A stretch of 64,000 nt of DNA from ZC4RG30 sp963812195 (lineage in GTDB: Bacteria > Pseudomonadota > Gammaproteobacteria > Steroidobacterales > Steroidobacteraceae), in contig CAWEUI010000003.1 in assembly GCA_963812195.1 (NCBI GenBank), positions 1-64,000 on the forward strand. Reading direction: 5' to 3'. Under the pieces are notes generated by a model. The model was not told the origin of the DNA and made no database searches. It saw only the letters and a program-made list of their open reading frames with translations. Shown in pieces: positions 16,439-27,970 of this stretch (positions are counted from its first letter, which is position 1; each line of letters opens with the position of its first letter). The translations under genes and the position numbers were made by a program.

Positions 16439-18322
16439 ATGAGCAGTTCCTATAGTGCATCCGATATCGAGGTTCTCTCCGGCCTCGAACCGGTGCGTCG
16501 CCGCCCGGGGATGTATACCGATACGTCGCGGCCCAACCACCTGGCACACGAGGTCATCGACAACAGTGTCGACGAGGCGCTCGGCGGCCATTGCGACCTG
16601 ATCGAAGTCAAGCTGTACAAGGACGGCTCGGTGGAAGTGGCCGACAACGGCCGCGGCATGCCGGTGGACATCCATCCCAAGGAGAAGGTGTCGGGCGTGG
16701 AGTTGATCCTCACGCGACTGCATGCCGGCGGCAAGTTCAACGATTCGAACTACCAGTTTGCCGGTGGCCTGCACGGCGTGGGCGTGTCCGTGGTCAATGC
16801 GCTGTCCAGACAGCTCGAGTGCTGGGTCAAGCGCGGCGGCAGGCAATACAACATCAGTTTCCGCAACGGCAAGGTCAGCTCGAAGCTCGAGCAGATCGGT
16901 ACGGTCGGCCAGAAGAACACCGGTACCACCGTGCGCTTCTGGCCGGACCCGAAGTTCTTCGATTCGGACCGGTTCGCGCCGGCGGAGCTCAAGCACACCC
17001 TGAAGGCCAAAGCGGTGCTGTGCCCGGGCCTGCGCGTGCGCTTCGAGAACGAAGCCACCGGCGAAAACGACGAGTGGTTCTATACCGGCGCGCTGTCCGA
17101 ATACCTGATCGAGCAGATTGGCAAGGCCGATCGCCTGCCGTCGGTGCCGCTGGCCGGCAAGCACGGGTCCGAGCGCGACGCGGTGGAATGGGCGCTGGCC
17201 TGGGCGCCGGACCTGCCGGCCTTCATCGCCGAGAGCTACGTCAACCTGATTCCCACATCGGGCGGCGGCACGCACGTGAACGGCCTGCGCTCCGGTATAG
17301 CCAATGCGGTGCGTGAGTTTGCCGAGTACCGCAACCTGTTGCCGCGCGGCGTGAAGCTGGCGCCCGAAGACGTCTGGAACGGCGTCTCCTTCGTGCTCTC
17401 GATCCGCATGAAGGATCCGCAGTTCGCCGGCCAGACCAAGGAGCGCCTGTCTTCACGCGAGGCCGCGGCGCTGGTCGACGGTTACGCGCATGACAGCACG
17501 CTGCTGTGGCTGAACCAGCACCCGGATGCCGGCGAGCGCATCGCCCAGTACGCCATCGAGAACGCGCAGGAGCGTTTGAAGGCCGCGCAGCGCGTGCAAC
17601 GCAAGCGCGTGGTCGCGGGCCCGGCGTTGCCGGGGAAGCTCGCCGACTGTACCTCGCAGGACCCGGCGCGCTCGGAACTGTTCCTGGTGGAGGGCGATTC
17701 GGCCGGCGGTTCGGCCAAGCAGGCCCGGGATCGCAACACGCAGGCCGTGATGCCGCTCAGGGGCAAGATCCTCAACACCTGGGAGCTCGAGCACGGGCAG
17801 GTGGCTTCGTCCGAAGAGGTGCACAACATCAGTGTCGCCATAGGGGTGGAGCCGGGCTCCTCGAACCTGGAGGACCTGCGCTATCACAAGATCTGCATCC
17901 TGGCCGACGCCGACTCCGATGGGCAGCACATCGCGACGTTGCTGTGCGCGCTGTTCCTGCGGCACTTCCGCCCGCTGGTGGCCAACGGCCATGTGTACGT
18001 GGCCATGCCGCCGCTGTACCGGATCGACGCGGGCAAGACGGTGGGCTATGCGCTGGATGACGCCGAGCGCGACGCCTTCATCCAGAGCATCGGCGGTCGG
18101 GCCAGGCCGGTGGTCACGCGCTTCAAGGGACTGGGCGAGATGTCGCCGCTGCAGTTGCGCGAAACGACAATGGACCCCGCCACGCGCCGCCTGGTTCAAC
18201 TCACGATCGAGGCGAAGGACGATGCCGACAAGGTGATGGACATGCTGCTGGCCAGAAAGCGCGCCGCCGACCGGCGCGAGTGGCTGGAGCAGAAGGGCAA
18301 TCTTGCCGAAGTCGTGGGTTGA
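16439..18322 (+). CDS. parE: DNA topoisomerase IV subunit B ParE
   Basis: ATPase subunit of topoisomerase IV, which unlinks daughter chromosomes. The GHKL domain shows RRRPGMYTDT, HEVIDNSVDEALGG, VADNGRGMPVD and the GGLHGVGVSVVNALS lid; the TOPRIM domain shows LFLVEGDSAGGSAKQAR, PLRGKILN and DADSDGQHIATLL. The ATG at 16439 gives 627 residues, typical for ParE and too short for GyrB. The partner parC lies 400 bp downstream, separated only by an antisense small gene. Confidence 0.96.
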   Translation: MSSSYSASDIEVLSGLEPVRRRPGMYTDTSRPNHLAHEVIDNSVDEALGGHCDLIEVKLYKDGSVEVADNGRGMPVDIHPKEKVSGVELILTRLHAGGKFNDSNYQFAGGLHGVGVSVVNALSRQLECWVKRGGRQYNISFRNGKVSSKLEQIGTVGQKNTGTTVRFWPDPKFFDSDRFAPAELKHTLKAKAVLCPGLRVRFENEATGENDEWFYTGALSEYLIEQIGKADRLPSVPLAGKHGSERDAVEWALAWAPDLPAFIAESYVNLIPTSGGGTHVNGLRSGIANAVREFAEYRNLLPRGVKLAPEDVWNGVSFVLSIRMKDPQFAGQTKERLSSREAAALVDGYAHDSTLLWLNQHPDAGERIAQYAIENAQERLKAAQRVQRKRVVAGPALPGKLADCTSQDPARSELFLVEGDSAGGSAKQARDRNTQAVMPLRGKILNTWELEHGQVASSEEVHNISVAIGVEPGSSNLEDLRYHKICILADADSDGQHIATLLCALFLRHFRPLVANGHVYVAMPPLYRIDAGKTVGYALDDAERDAFIQSIGGRARPVVTRFKGLGEMSPLQLRETTMDPATRRLVQLTIEAKDDADKVMDMLLARKRAADRREWLEQKGNLAEVVG

Positions 18323-18351
18323 AGCCCGGGCGCTGAAGGGCGGTGAGGCGG

Positions 18352-18585
18352 TCAGCCTCCCGCGCTCTTCTTCGCGTCGATGGACCGTACGGTCTTCTGG
18401 ATGTCCACGATCACGAGAAACCCTCCGTACACCACCACCGAGAATATGAAGGCGGCAATCAGGCCGCCAATTCCGGCAAAGAAGCCCTTGGCTGCCCAAC
18501 CGCCTATGAACCCTGCGAGAAGGGTCAACCAGATTGCGACTTCCAGGAACATGGAATATGACGCCACGATGATCTTGCTGAGCAT
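18352..18585 (-). CDS. Small two-helix membrane protein of unknown function
   Basis: Encodes about 77 residues starting MLSKIIVASYSMF. There is a good Shine-Dalgarno (GGGAG) about 8 bp upstream of the ATG at 18585, which decides the start. Two hydrophobic segments are visible (about 13-34 and 37-60, glycine-rich between them), followed by a charged C-terminal tail VRSIDAKKSAGG. It is placed antisense between parE and parC. I do not recognise a family; its position is probably incidental to topoisomerase function. Confidence 0.7.
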   Translation of the reverse strand: MLSKIIVASYSMFLEVAIWLTLLAGFIGGWAAKGFFAGIGGLIAAFIFSVVVYGGFLVIVDIQKTVRSIDAKKSAGG

Positions 18586-18720
18586 TTCTTGTTCTCCCTG
18601 CAGATGGCTGTCCGAACTGCGCGACCCGGCCATGTTACGCGCATGCGCGGCCCGGGGTTGTTGCGTTTCCGCGCTGGTCGCCGCGACCACGCGCACAGGC
18701 GATCGCGTACCATCCAGTCA

Positions 18721-20970
18721 ATGAAGGATCAGGAACTCAATTTCGAAGGCGTCGAGCGCCAGCCGCTGCGCCTGTTCACCGAGAAGGCGTATCTCGATTA
18801 CTCGATGTACGTCATTCTGGACCGTGCGCTGCCGGTGCTGGGCGACGGCTTGAAGCCGGTGCAGCGGCGCATCATCTACTCGATGAGCGAGCTGGGACTC
18901 TCGGCGGCCTCCAAGCACAAGAAGTCCGCGCGCACCGTCGGCGACGTGATCGGCAAGTTCCATCCGCACGGCGACTCGGCCTGTTACGAGGCCATGGTGC
19001 ACATGGCGCAGCCGTTTGCGTACCGCTACCCGATCATCGACGGACAGGGCAATTGGGGCTCCACGGATGATCCCAAGAGCTTCGCTGCGATGCGCTATAC
19101 CGAGTCGCGGCTGACGCGCTATGCCGAGGTGCTGCTGTCGGAGATCGACCACGGCACGGTGGATTGGGGTCCGAATTTCGACGGTACGCTCGAAGAGCCG
19201 CTGATCCTGCCGGCGCGCCTGCCGAACCTGCTGCTGAACGGTACTTCGGGTATCGCGGTGGGCATGGCCACCGACGTGCCGCCGCACAATCTGCGCGAGG
19301 TCGCGGCGGCCTGCATCCACCTGCTCGACGAGCCGGATGCGACGACGGCGGCGCTGATGAAGCACGTGAAGGGTCCGGACCTGCCCACCGGCGCCGAGAT
19401 CATCTCGCCGCGTGCCGAACTGCGCGAGTTCTACGAGAAGGGCAACGGCAGCTTCAAGGCGCGCGCCACCTGGGAGACGGACGAGGAAACCGGCAATGTG
19501 GTGATCAACACATTGCCGTGGCAGGTCTCCGGCGCCAAGTTGCAGGAGCAGATCGCCCAGCAGGTGCGCGACAAGAAGCTGCCCATGGTCGAGGACATCC
19601 GCGACGAGTCGGACCACGAGAACCCGGTGCGCATCGTGATCGTGCCGCGCTCCAACCGCGTGGACATCCCGCAGCTGATGGCGCACCTGTTCGCCACCAC
19701 GGACCTGGAGCGCAGCTACCGGGTGAACCTCAACATCATCGACCTGGACGGCCGGCCGAAGGTGATGGGGCTGAAGCAGCTGCTGGGGCGCTGGCTGGAA
19801 TTCCGCATCGGCACCGTGAAGCGCCGGCTGGAACACCGCCTGGAGAAGGTGACCCGCCGGTTGCACCTGCTCGAAGGTCTGCTGATCGTCTACCTGAACC
19901 TCGACGAGGTGATCCGCATCATCCGCCGCGAGGACGAGCCCAAGCCGAAGCTGATCGCCCGCTTCAAGCTCAGTGAGGAGCAGGCCGAGATGATCCTGGA
20001 GACCAGGCTGCGCCACCTGGCCCGGCTGGAGGAAATGAAGATCCGCGAGGAGCAGAAGAGCCTGGCCGAAGAAGAGAAGAATCTCCAGGCGCTGCTCAAG
20101 AGCAAGGCGAAACTGCACAAGCTGGTGCGCGAGGAGCTCTCGGCCGACGCCGAGACCTACGGCGATCCGCGCCGCTCGAAGCTGGTGGAACGCGAGGCGG
20201 CGCAGGCCATGGAGGAGACCGATCTGGTCGCCAACGAGCCGGTCACCATCGTGCTGTCCACCGGTGGCTTCGTGCGCGCGGCCAAGGGTCACGACATCGA
20301 CCCGCAAACCTTGTCCTACAAGAGCGGCGATGCGTTCCTGGCTGCGGCGCGCGGACGCAGCACGCAGCTTGCCGTGTTCCTGGACAGCACCGGGCGCGGC
20401 TACAGCCTGCCGGCGCATACGCTGCCGTCGGCGCGCGGGCAGGGCGAGCCGCTGTCCGGCCGGCTGGATCCGCCCGATGGCGCGAAATTCGCAGGCGTGG
20501 CCATCGGCGAACCCGGTGACAAGTGGCTGCTGGCCAGTGATGCCGGCTACGGATTCATCGCGAAGCTCGAGGATCTGTACACGCGCCAGCGCGCCGGCAA
20601 GGCGGTGCTCAATCTCACCGCCAATGCCAAAGTGCTGTGCCCGGTGCCGCTGGCCGGCGCGGATGCCGTGATCGCGGCGGTCAACACCGAAGGGCGCCTG
20701 CTGGTCTTCCCCGCCGCGGAGCTGCCCGAGATGGCGCGCGGCAAGGGCAACAAGATCTTCGGCATTCCGACGAAGAAGGCCCTGGCGCGTGAGGAATTGC
20801 TGGTGGCGCTGGCTACCCTGAACGAAGGTCAGAAGCTGGTGGTCCGTTGCGGCACACGCAGCATGACGCTGTCCTGGAAGGAGCTGGCGCCGCACCGTGG
20901 TGGGCGGGCGCAGCGCGGCGCCATGCTGTCGCGCAATTACCGCAAGGTGGACGGACTGGAAGTCGGCTGA
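18721..20970 (+). CDS. parC: DNA topoisomerase IV subunit A ParC
   Basis: DNA-cleaving subunit of topoisomerase IV. It has LKPVQRRIIYSMSELGL, the region HPHGDSACYEAM, and the catalytic Tyr (about 126) in FAAMRYTESRLT. The coiled tower region precedes the C-terminal beta-pinwheel (from about residue 490). The ATG at 18721 gives 749 residues. Residues matching E. coli Ser80 and Glu84 (here about Ser86 and Glu90) are wild type, so the classic quinolone-resistance substitutions are absent. Confidence 0.96.
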   Translation: MKDQELNFEGVERQPLRLFTEKAYLDYSMYVILDRALPVLGDGLKPVQRRIIYSMSELGLSAASKHKKSARTVGDVIGKFHPHGDSACYEAMVHMAQPFAYRYPIIDGQGNWGSTDDPKSFAAMRYTESRLTRYAEVLLSEIDHGTVDWGPNFDGTLEEPLILPARLPNLLLNGTSGIAVGMATDVPPHNLREVAAACIHLLDEPDATTAALMKHVKGPDLPTGAEIISPRAELREFYEKGNGSFKARATWETDEETGNVVINTLPWQVSGAKLQEQIAQQVRDKKLPMVEDIRDESDHENPVRIVIVPRSNRVDIPQLMAHLFATTDLERSYRVNLNIIDLDGRPKVMGLKQLLGRWLEFRIGTVKRRLEHRLEKVTRRLHLLEGLLIVYLNLDEVIRIIRREDEPKPKLIARFKLSEEQAEMILETRLRHLARLEEMKIREEQKSLAEEEKNLQALLKSKAKLHKLVREELSADAETYGDPRRSKLVEREAAQAMEETDLVANEPVTIVLSTGGFVRAAKGHDIDPQTLSYKSGDAFLAAARGRSTQLAVFLDSTGRGYSLPAHTLPSARGQGEPLSGRLDPPDGAKFAGVAIGEPGDKWLLASDAGYGFIAKLEDLYTRQRAGKAVLNLTANAKVLCPVPLAGADAVIAAVNTEGRLLVFPAAELPEMARGKGNKIFGIPTKKALAREELLVALATLNEGQKLVVRCGTRSMTLSWKELAPHRGGRAQRGAMLSRNYRKVDGLEVG

Positions 20971-20986
20971 GCGTGGCCGCCCGCCC

Positions 20987-22720
20987 TCACGGCTGGTCCT
21001 GCTTGGCCAGCCAGCCGATGTCCTGGTAGCGCCACGGCGAGATGAAGCCGAAGGCGCCGAAGTTGGCCAGATCCGCCTTGCAGGCGATCAGCTCGGGCCG
21101 CTGGTACAGCGCCAGCGAGTGCACTTCGTCCCAGATCAACACGTCGGCCTGGTTGATGATTTGTTCGGCCTCGCTGCGCTTCAGGTCCTGCGCGGCCTGA
21201 TCGAACAGGTGATCGATCTGATCGCTGCCAGTGCGCGAATAGTTTTGCAGCACGATCTGCCTTCCCTGGGCGTCCAGTTTCGGCTTGGCGTAGATGGATT
21301 TCGCCGAGGTGACCGGGTATGCCGTACCCATCCACGAAAAGATGGTGAGGTCGAACTGCCCCGGGATCACGTACTTGTCGAAGAAGTCGTGGCTTGGAAC
21401 GGTCTGGATGTCCAGGGTGACGCCCACCTGCGCAAGCATGTTCTGGATCAGCTCGGATTCCTGCCTGGCCGCTGCGACGCCTGAGGGAATCACGCACTTG
21501 ATGGTCAGCGCCTTGCCGTCCTTCTTCCGCACGCTCCCGTCGAGCTTCCAGCCGGCTTCGTCCAGCAGCGAGGCTGCCTTGGCGGGATCGTACTTGCCGA
21601 CTTCGCCGGAATTGTCCTGGTAGCCGTCCTGATTGCGCATGAAGATGTGATTGTTCAGCGGCTTGGGGGGCAGGTCGAGCGGGCCGAGCAGCGCGCGGGC
21701 AATGGCGCTGCGGTCAATGGCCATGGCCAGCGCGCGGCGCACGCGCACGTCGGTGAGCATTGGGCTGGTGCCGTTGAAGTCCAGGTGACGGAAGTTCGGA
21801 CCACCGGCCACGCGCATCTGCACACCGGTGATGCCCTTGGCGCGCAGATACTGGTTGGCGTCAGAGCCGATGTCCATCGCATCGATCTCGCCGTTGGCCA
21901 ACGCGTCCACCTGCGCGGTGGGGTCGATGACCCGGAAGACGACGCGATCCAGCTTGGCCTTGTCTCCCCACCACTTTTCGTTCCGCACCAGTGTGATGGT
22001 CTTGGCAGTCTGGTCGATGTGATCCAGCCGGAACGGGCCCCCGGACAGCAGTGGCCTTTGCTTCCATCCCTCGTTGAATGTCTTCGGATCCTTGTTCAGG
22101 GAAGCCGGAAACAGCGGGCTGAACAGGGACTGCCAGTCAGTGAACGGGATCTTGAATGTGACTATGACTTCCCGATCGTCCTTGCCGCGTGTGACCTTCT
22201 CGATGTTGGAGAAGCCGGTGGTCGTGGCGGTCGTGTAGGCCTTGTTGGTGCCATTCAAGGCCTTCCACTGCCAGTAGAAGTCCTGCCAGGTAATCGGCGT
22301 GCCGTCGGACCACACGGCCTTCGGGTTGATCTCGTAGGTCACGATCTGCTGCGGATCGGTTTGCAGCTTCGGCTCCGCGGCGAGAAGGTTGCGGTCCCAG
22401 ACGGGTGCGCTGGAGGCATCGTTGTCGAAAGTCAGCGGAACCATGGCCATCATCACGTTCCACATGTCGTACTCGAGTCCGTCGAGTTCGTAGTAGTTGT
22501 AGTTGACCGGCATCGAGCTCAGTGGCCAGGTGAAGGTGCCGCCGTCTCGAACCTTGTCACGCGGCACAGGATTGATGTTGCTGGCCGAAGCCTCTGGCGC
22601 GGCGGAGTCCGTTGCGGCGGTAGCTCCTGTGTCCGCACCGCCGCTGCAGCCCGCTACGCCCAGCGCGAACAGGGTTGCGGCCATCAGGCTTGCCGCGATG
22701 GATGACTTGTAGGGAATCAT
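20987..22720 (-). CDS. Oligopeptide-type ABC transporter substrate-binding lipoprotein (family 5)
   Basis: Extracytoplasmic solute-binding protein for peptides or similar solutes. It has a signal peptide with lipobox LGVAGC, then a Ser/Ala/Thr linker. The family 5 core includes GGTFTWPLSSMPVNYNYYE, WSDGTPITWQDFYWQWKAL, LSGGPFRLDHID, VRVRRALAMAIDRSAI and YDPAKAASLLDEAGWKLDG. It has 577 residues; the ATG at 22720 follows GGAGG by 8 bp. It is the last gene of a four-gene operon on the minus strand, 37 bp after the ATPase gene. From recall, the wording of the whole operon resembles actinobacterial transporters; the substrate is unknown. Confidence 0.9.
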   Translation of the reverse strand: MIPYKSSIAASLMAATLFALGVAGCSGGADTGATAATDSAAPEASASNINPVPRDKVRDGGTFTWPLSSMPVNYNYYELDGLEYDMWNVMMAMVPLTFDNDASSAPVWDRNLLAAEPKLQTDPQQIVTYEINPKAVWSDGTPITWQDFYWQWKALNGTNKAYTTATTTGFSNIEKVTRGKDDREVIVTFKIPFTDWQSLFSPLFPASLNKDPKTFNEGWKQRPLLSGGPFRLDHIDQTAKTITLVRNEKWWGDKAKLDRVVFRVIDPTAQVDALANGEIDAMDIGSDANQYLRAKGITGVQMRVAGGPNFRHLDFNGTSPMLTDVRVRRALAMAIDRSAIARALLGPLDLPPKPLNNHIFMRNQDGYQDNSGEVGKYDPAKAASLLDEAGWKLDGSVRKKDGKALTIKCVIPSGVAAARQESELIQNMLAQVGVTLDIQTVPSHDFFDKYVIPGQFDLTIFSWMGTAYPVTSAKSIYAKPKLDAQGRQIVLQNYSRTGSDQIDHLFDQAAQDLKRSEAEQIINQADVLIWDEVHSLALYQRPELIACKADLANFGAFGFISPWRYQDIGWLAKQDQP

Positions 22721-22757
22721 GGACTTTCCTCCGGTGCGGGATGGATCTCGCGGCAGC

Positions 22758-24865
<2,108 letters not shown>

Positions 24866-24869
<4 letters not shown>

Positions 24870-25789
24870 GCCTGGTGCTCCGCACCCGCATTGGGATCCA
24901 GCGCATCGCGCAGTCCGTCGCCGAACAGGTTGATCGACAGGACCAGCGCGATCAGGAAGCCGGCCGGGAAGTAGAACTCCCAGGGAAACGCCAGCGCCGC
25001 GCCGGAATAGTCACCGATCAGCGTGCCCAGCGACACATCCGGCGGCTGCACGCCGAAGCCGAAGAACGACAGCCCCACTTCGGCGAGGATCAGCGAACTG
25101 ACGTTGACCGTCGCGTCGATGATCAGCAGCGAGGCCATGTTCGGCAGGATGTGGCGGAAGATGATGCGCCATCCCGGCACCCCCATGAAGCGCGCCGCAT
25201 GCACGAACTCGCGCTCCTTCAGCGACAACGTCATGCCGCGCACGATGCGGGCGGTGATCATCCACTGGAAGGCCGCCAGCAGCAGCACGAAGATCAGCCA
25301 GGTGTGGCCCTGGAACAGCGGCGAGAGGATCGCGATGATCAGGAACGCCGGCAACACCAGCAGCAGGTCGATCAGGCCGACCAGCACGGTGTTCAGCCAC
25401 CCGCCAAAATAGCCGGCGAAGGCGCCGACCACGGCAGCCAGACCGGTGGCCGCCAGTGCGCCCAGTACGCCGATCACCAGCGACTTCTGCATGCCGCGCA
25501 TGGTCAGGGCGAACATGTCGAAGCCGTTCTGCGTGGTGCCGAACCAGTGCCGCAACGTTGGCGGTGAAAGGAACGCGCGGGTGTCCAGCTGGTCGTAACG
25601 CCACGCCGTGAAATGCGGCACCACGTAGGCCATGGCGAACAGCAGTACCACCACCACCAGACCGAAGATTGCCAGGGGCTGGCGCCGGAAGCGGCGGACC
25701 GTCAGCGCAAAGCGCGATGTGGCGCGCGCGGGGGATTGCCCGCTGGCCCGATCGTCCGGAGATTCCTGCATCACGCCAGTGTCCCGCAC
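24866..25789 (-). CDS. Oligopeptide-type ABC permease (OppC/DppC family)
   Basis: Inner-membrane permease with the family N-terminal domain (RFRRQPLAIFGLVVVVLLF, then HWFGTTQNGFDMFALTMRGMQKSL split over the first periplasmic loop) and the binding-protein-dependent transport core. The EAA-type coupling loop is EFVHAARFMGVPGWRIIFRH. It ends with PWEFYFPAGFLIALVLSINL and DGLRDALDP. An internal ATG at 25771 (MQESPDD) may be the true start, which would give 301 instead of 307 residues. It sits directly after the OppB-type gene and overlaps the fused ATPase gene. Confidence 0.93.
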
Positions 25790-25790
25790 G

Positions 25791-26783
25791 CTATACGCGC
25801 ACCCGTGGATCGAGGATCGCGTAGGCCACGTCGGACAGGAAGCCGGCGATCAGCACCAGTACCGCCACGAACAGCGTCACCGCGGCCACCGAATTCACGT
25901 CGTTCTTGGTGACTGAGTCCACGAAGTACTCACCCATGCCATGCCAGCCGAAGATCTTTTCCGTGAAGGTCGCGCCGACGAACAGCAGCGCGAACTGGTA
26001 GGCAAAGAACGTGGCCATTGGAATCAGCGCGGTGCGCAGACCGTGTTTGACCAGGGCCGGTCCGCGACGCAGGCCCTTGGCGCGCGCGGTTCGCAGGAAA
26101 TCGCTGCCGAGCACGTCGAGCATGGCATTGCGCTGGTAGCGGCCATAGAACGCCACTGCCGCGGTGATCAGCACGAGCGAGGGCAGCACCAGGTGCGCAA
26201 ATCGGTTGGTCAGGCCTTCCCATGACCAGGTCGCCAGACCCGGCGTGATCTCCCCGGTGGTGTAGAGCAGCTTGGTGTCGCCGGTGAACCCGAGCAGGTT
26301 GTTGATCTCTATGCCGGTGTTCTTGTACAGGACGGCAAGCACGACCACCGGCGTCGACAGCACGACGAAGGAGAACAGGGTCAGCAACCGGTCCGGGACG
26401 CGGTACTGGTTCACCGCGCCGTAGGCGCCGGCCACCACGCCCAGCAAGGTGCCGAGAATGGACCCGATGAGCAGCAGCCTGAGGCTGACGAAGATCCGCC
26501 GCCCGAACTCGGCATTGACGGAAGTGTTGTCGATGGTGCGGCCGAAATCCCCGTGCATGACGCCGCCGGCCCAGCGCTCCAGCCTGACCAGCACGGGCGT
26601 CTTGTCATTCATGTTGATGGCATCGAGCGCGGCATCGACCACCGCCTCGGACGGCGGGGGGTTGCGACCTTCGTAACGCGAACGCGGATTGAGCTGCGTG
26701 GCGGCCAGCAGGTAGGCAACGGCGGTGGCAACGACGACCAGGACAACCAGATAGCCAAGCCTGCGCAGCAAGAATTTCAGCAT
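25791..26783 (-). CDS. Oligopeptide-type ABC permease (OppB/DppB family)
   Basis: First gene of the peptide-transporter operon. The N-terminal helix LKFLLRRLGYLVVLVVVATA is followed by an extended loop, HGDFGRTIDN and the EAA-type loop DFLRTARAKGLRRGPALVKH. FFAYQFALLFVGATFTEKIF and WHGMGEYFVDSVTKNDVN are highly conserved in the family, and it ends AILDPRVRV. The ATG at 26783 gives 330 residues; an upstream in-frame ATG has no family support. The loop LNTPVL-like LVRLERWAGGVMHGDFG and the phrase RYQRNAMLDVLGSDF recall actinobacterial OppB. It is divergent from a secreted-protein gene across 179 bp. Confidence 0.93.
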   Translation of the reverse strand: MLKFLLRRLGYLVVLVVVATAVAYLLAATQLNPRSRYEGRNPPPSEAVVDAALDAINMNDKTPVLVRLERWAGGVMHGDFGRTIDNTSVNAEFGRRIFVSLRLLLIGSILGTLLGVVAGAYGAVNQYRVPDRLLTLFSFVVLSTPVVVLAVLYKNTGIEINNLLGFTGDTKLLYTTGEITPGLATWSWEGLTNRFAHLVLPSLVLITAAVAFYGRYQRNAMLDVLGSDFLRTARAKGLRRGPALVKHGLRTALIPMATFFAYQFALLFVGATFTEKIFGWHGMGEYFVDSVTKNDVNSVAAVTLFVAVLVLIAGFLSDVAYAILDPRVRV

Positions 26784-26962
26784 CTTGTTGGTATTCCGAC
26801 GGCTGCGGACCGCTCCAGGGCCGTCCGCAAGTTCACATGGCGGGCAGTCTACCTGAACTCCGCGCGGCAACGGCCCGAAGCCGGCATCGCCTTGACCCCC
26901 GCGTCGGCCGCGGCGCTAGGTTGCACGGTTGACGCCAACAACAAGCAGGGGAGGCAATTGCC

Positions 26963-27952
26963 ATGGCGAAAGGATTCGTGCGCATCGTCGCCGGTGCTGT
27001 GCTGGTGGGATCGTTGCTGGGCGCTTCACCCGGCGCGCAGGCGGCCTCCTGCGATCGCGCCTGCCTGGACGGGTTCATGCACAAGTTCCTGGCCTCCATG
27101 CAGGCGCACGATCCGTCGCTGCTGCCGATGACCGGCGACGTGAAGTTCACCGAGAATTTCGTCACCATCAAGCCCGGGCAGGGCCTGTGGGTATCGCTCA
27201 GCGGCGTCACCCCGTACACATTCTTTCTGGCCGATCCCGCGACCAGCCAGGCCGGCTTTCTGGGTCGGGTGATGGAATACGGCAAGCCGCTGTACATTGC
27301 CGCCAGGCTCAAGGTGCGCGGCGACAAGGTCAGTGAGATCGAGCTGATCGCCGAGCGTGACGCGTCCTTCGGCAACAACGACATCACCATGCCGCGCCCG
27401 GAGTTCTCCACGCCACTGGCGCCGGATGAGCGCGTGCCGCGCCAGCAGATGATCGCCGCGGCGCTGGCGTACTTCGATTCCATCGAGCAGCACGACGGCA
27501 AGGTGGCGCCGTTCGCCGCGGACTGCGAGCGCTACGAGAACGGCGTGCGTACGGCCGGGCCGCCCGGCGGACGGGCGCCGCCCGCGGCGCCGGCAGCGGG
27601 GCAGGCGCAGCGCCCGGCCAGCCCGGCGCCGGCCGCCGGTGGACTGAATCTCGGCTCCATGGGCTGCGCCGCGCAGATGAGCACCGGCATTTTCATCGCC
27701 ACGCTCACGCCGCGCCGCGTGTGGCTGGTCGACGAGGAGCGCGGCGTGGTGATGGGCGCGTTCTTCTTCAGCCACGACGGCCGGACCACGCAGATCCATC
27801 TGAGCAACGGCACGGTGCGCAAGGTGGGCAATCCGGCACCGGCAACGTATCCGGCCGGCGAGATGTTCCGCATCCGGCACGGCCAGATCAGCCGCATCGA
27901 GGCGGTGTACGGCATGAAGCTGCCGTTCGGTACGCAGACCGGCTGGGAGTAG
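26963..27952 (+). CDS. Secreted protein of unknown function (DUF8021/NTF2-like resemblance)
   Basis: 329 residues with a clear signal peptide (VRIVAGAVLVGSLLGASPGAQA) and cleavage near residue 28. The mature start SCDRACLDGFMHKFLASMQAHDPSLLP with VKFTENFVTIKPGQGLW recalls, from memory, secreted DUF8021/SnoaL-like proteins. A Pro/Ala/Gly-rich linker (about 200-225) divides it into two halves; the second half has ATLTPRRVWLVDEERGVVMG and FRIRHGQISRIEAVYGMKLP. A strong Shine-Dalgarno (GGGGAGG) precedes the ATG, and a weak -35 TTGACC lies at 26892 with TAGGTT at 26917. It is divergent from the peptide transporter. The function is unknown. Confidence 0.75.
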   Translation: MAKGFVRIVAGAVLVGSLLGASPGAQAASCDRACLDGFMHKFLASMQAHDPSLLPMTGDVKFTENFVTIKPGQGLWVSLSGVTPYTFFLADPATSQAGFLGRVMEYGKPLYIAARLKVRGDKVSEIELIAERDASFGNNDITMPRPEFSTPLAPDERVPRQQMIAAALAYFDSIEQHDGKVAPFAADCERYENGVRTAGPPGGRAPPAAPAAGQAQRPASPAPAAGGLNLGSMGCAAQMSTGIFIATLTPRRVWLVDEERGVVMGAFFFSHDGRTTQIHLSNGTVRKVGNPAPATYPAGEMFRIRHGQISRIEAVYGMKLPFGTQTGWE

Positions 27953-27970
27953 GGCGCCGCGCCGCCGGTC

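Noticed and set aside
18323..18720. Plus-strand frames between parE and parC
   Set aside because: They are antisense to a better candidate with a clear Shine-Dalgarno and two hydrophobic helices on the minus strand.
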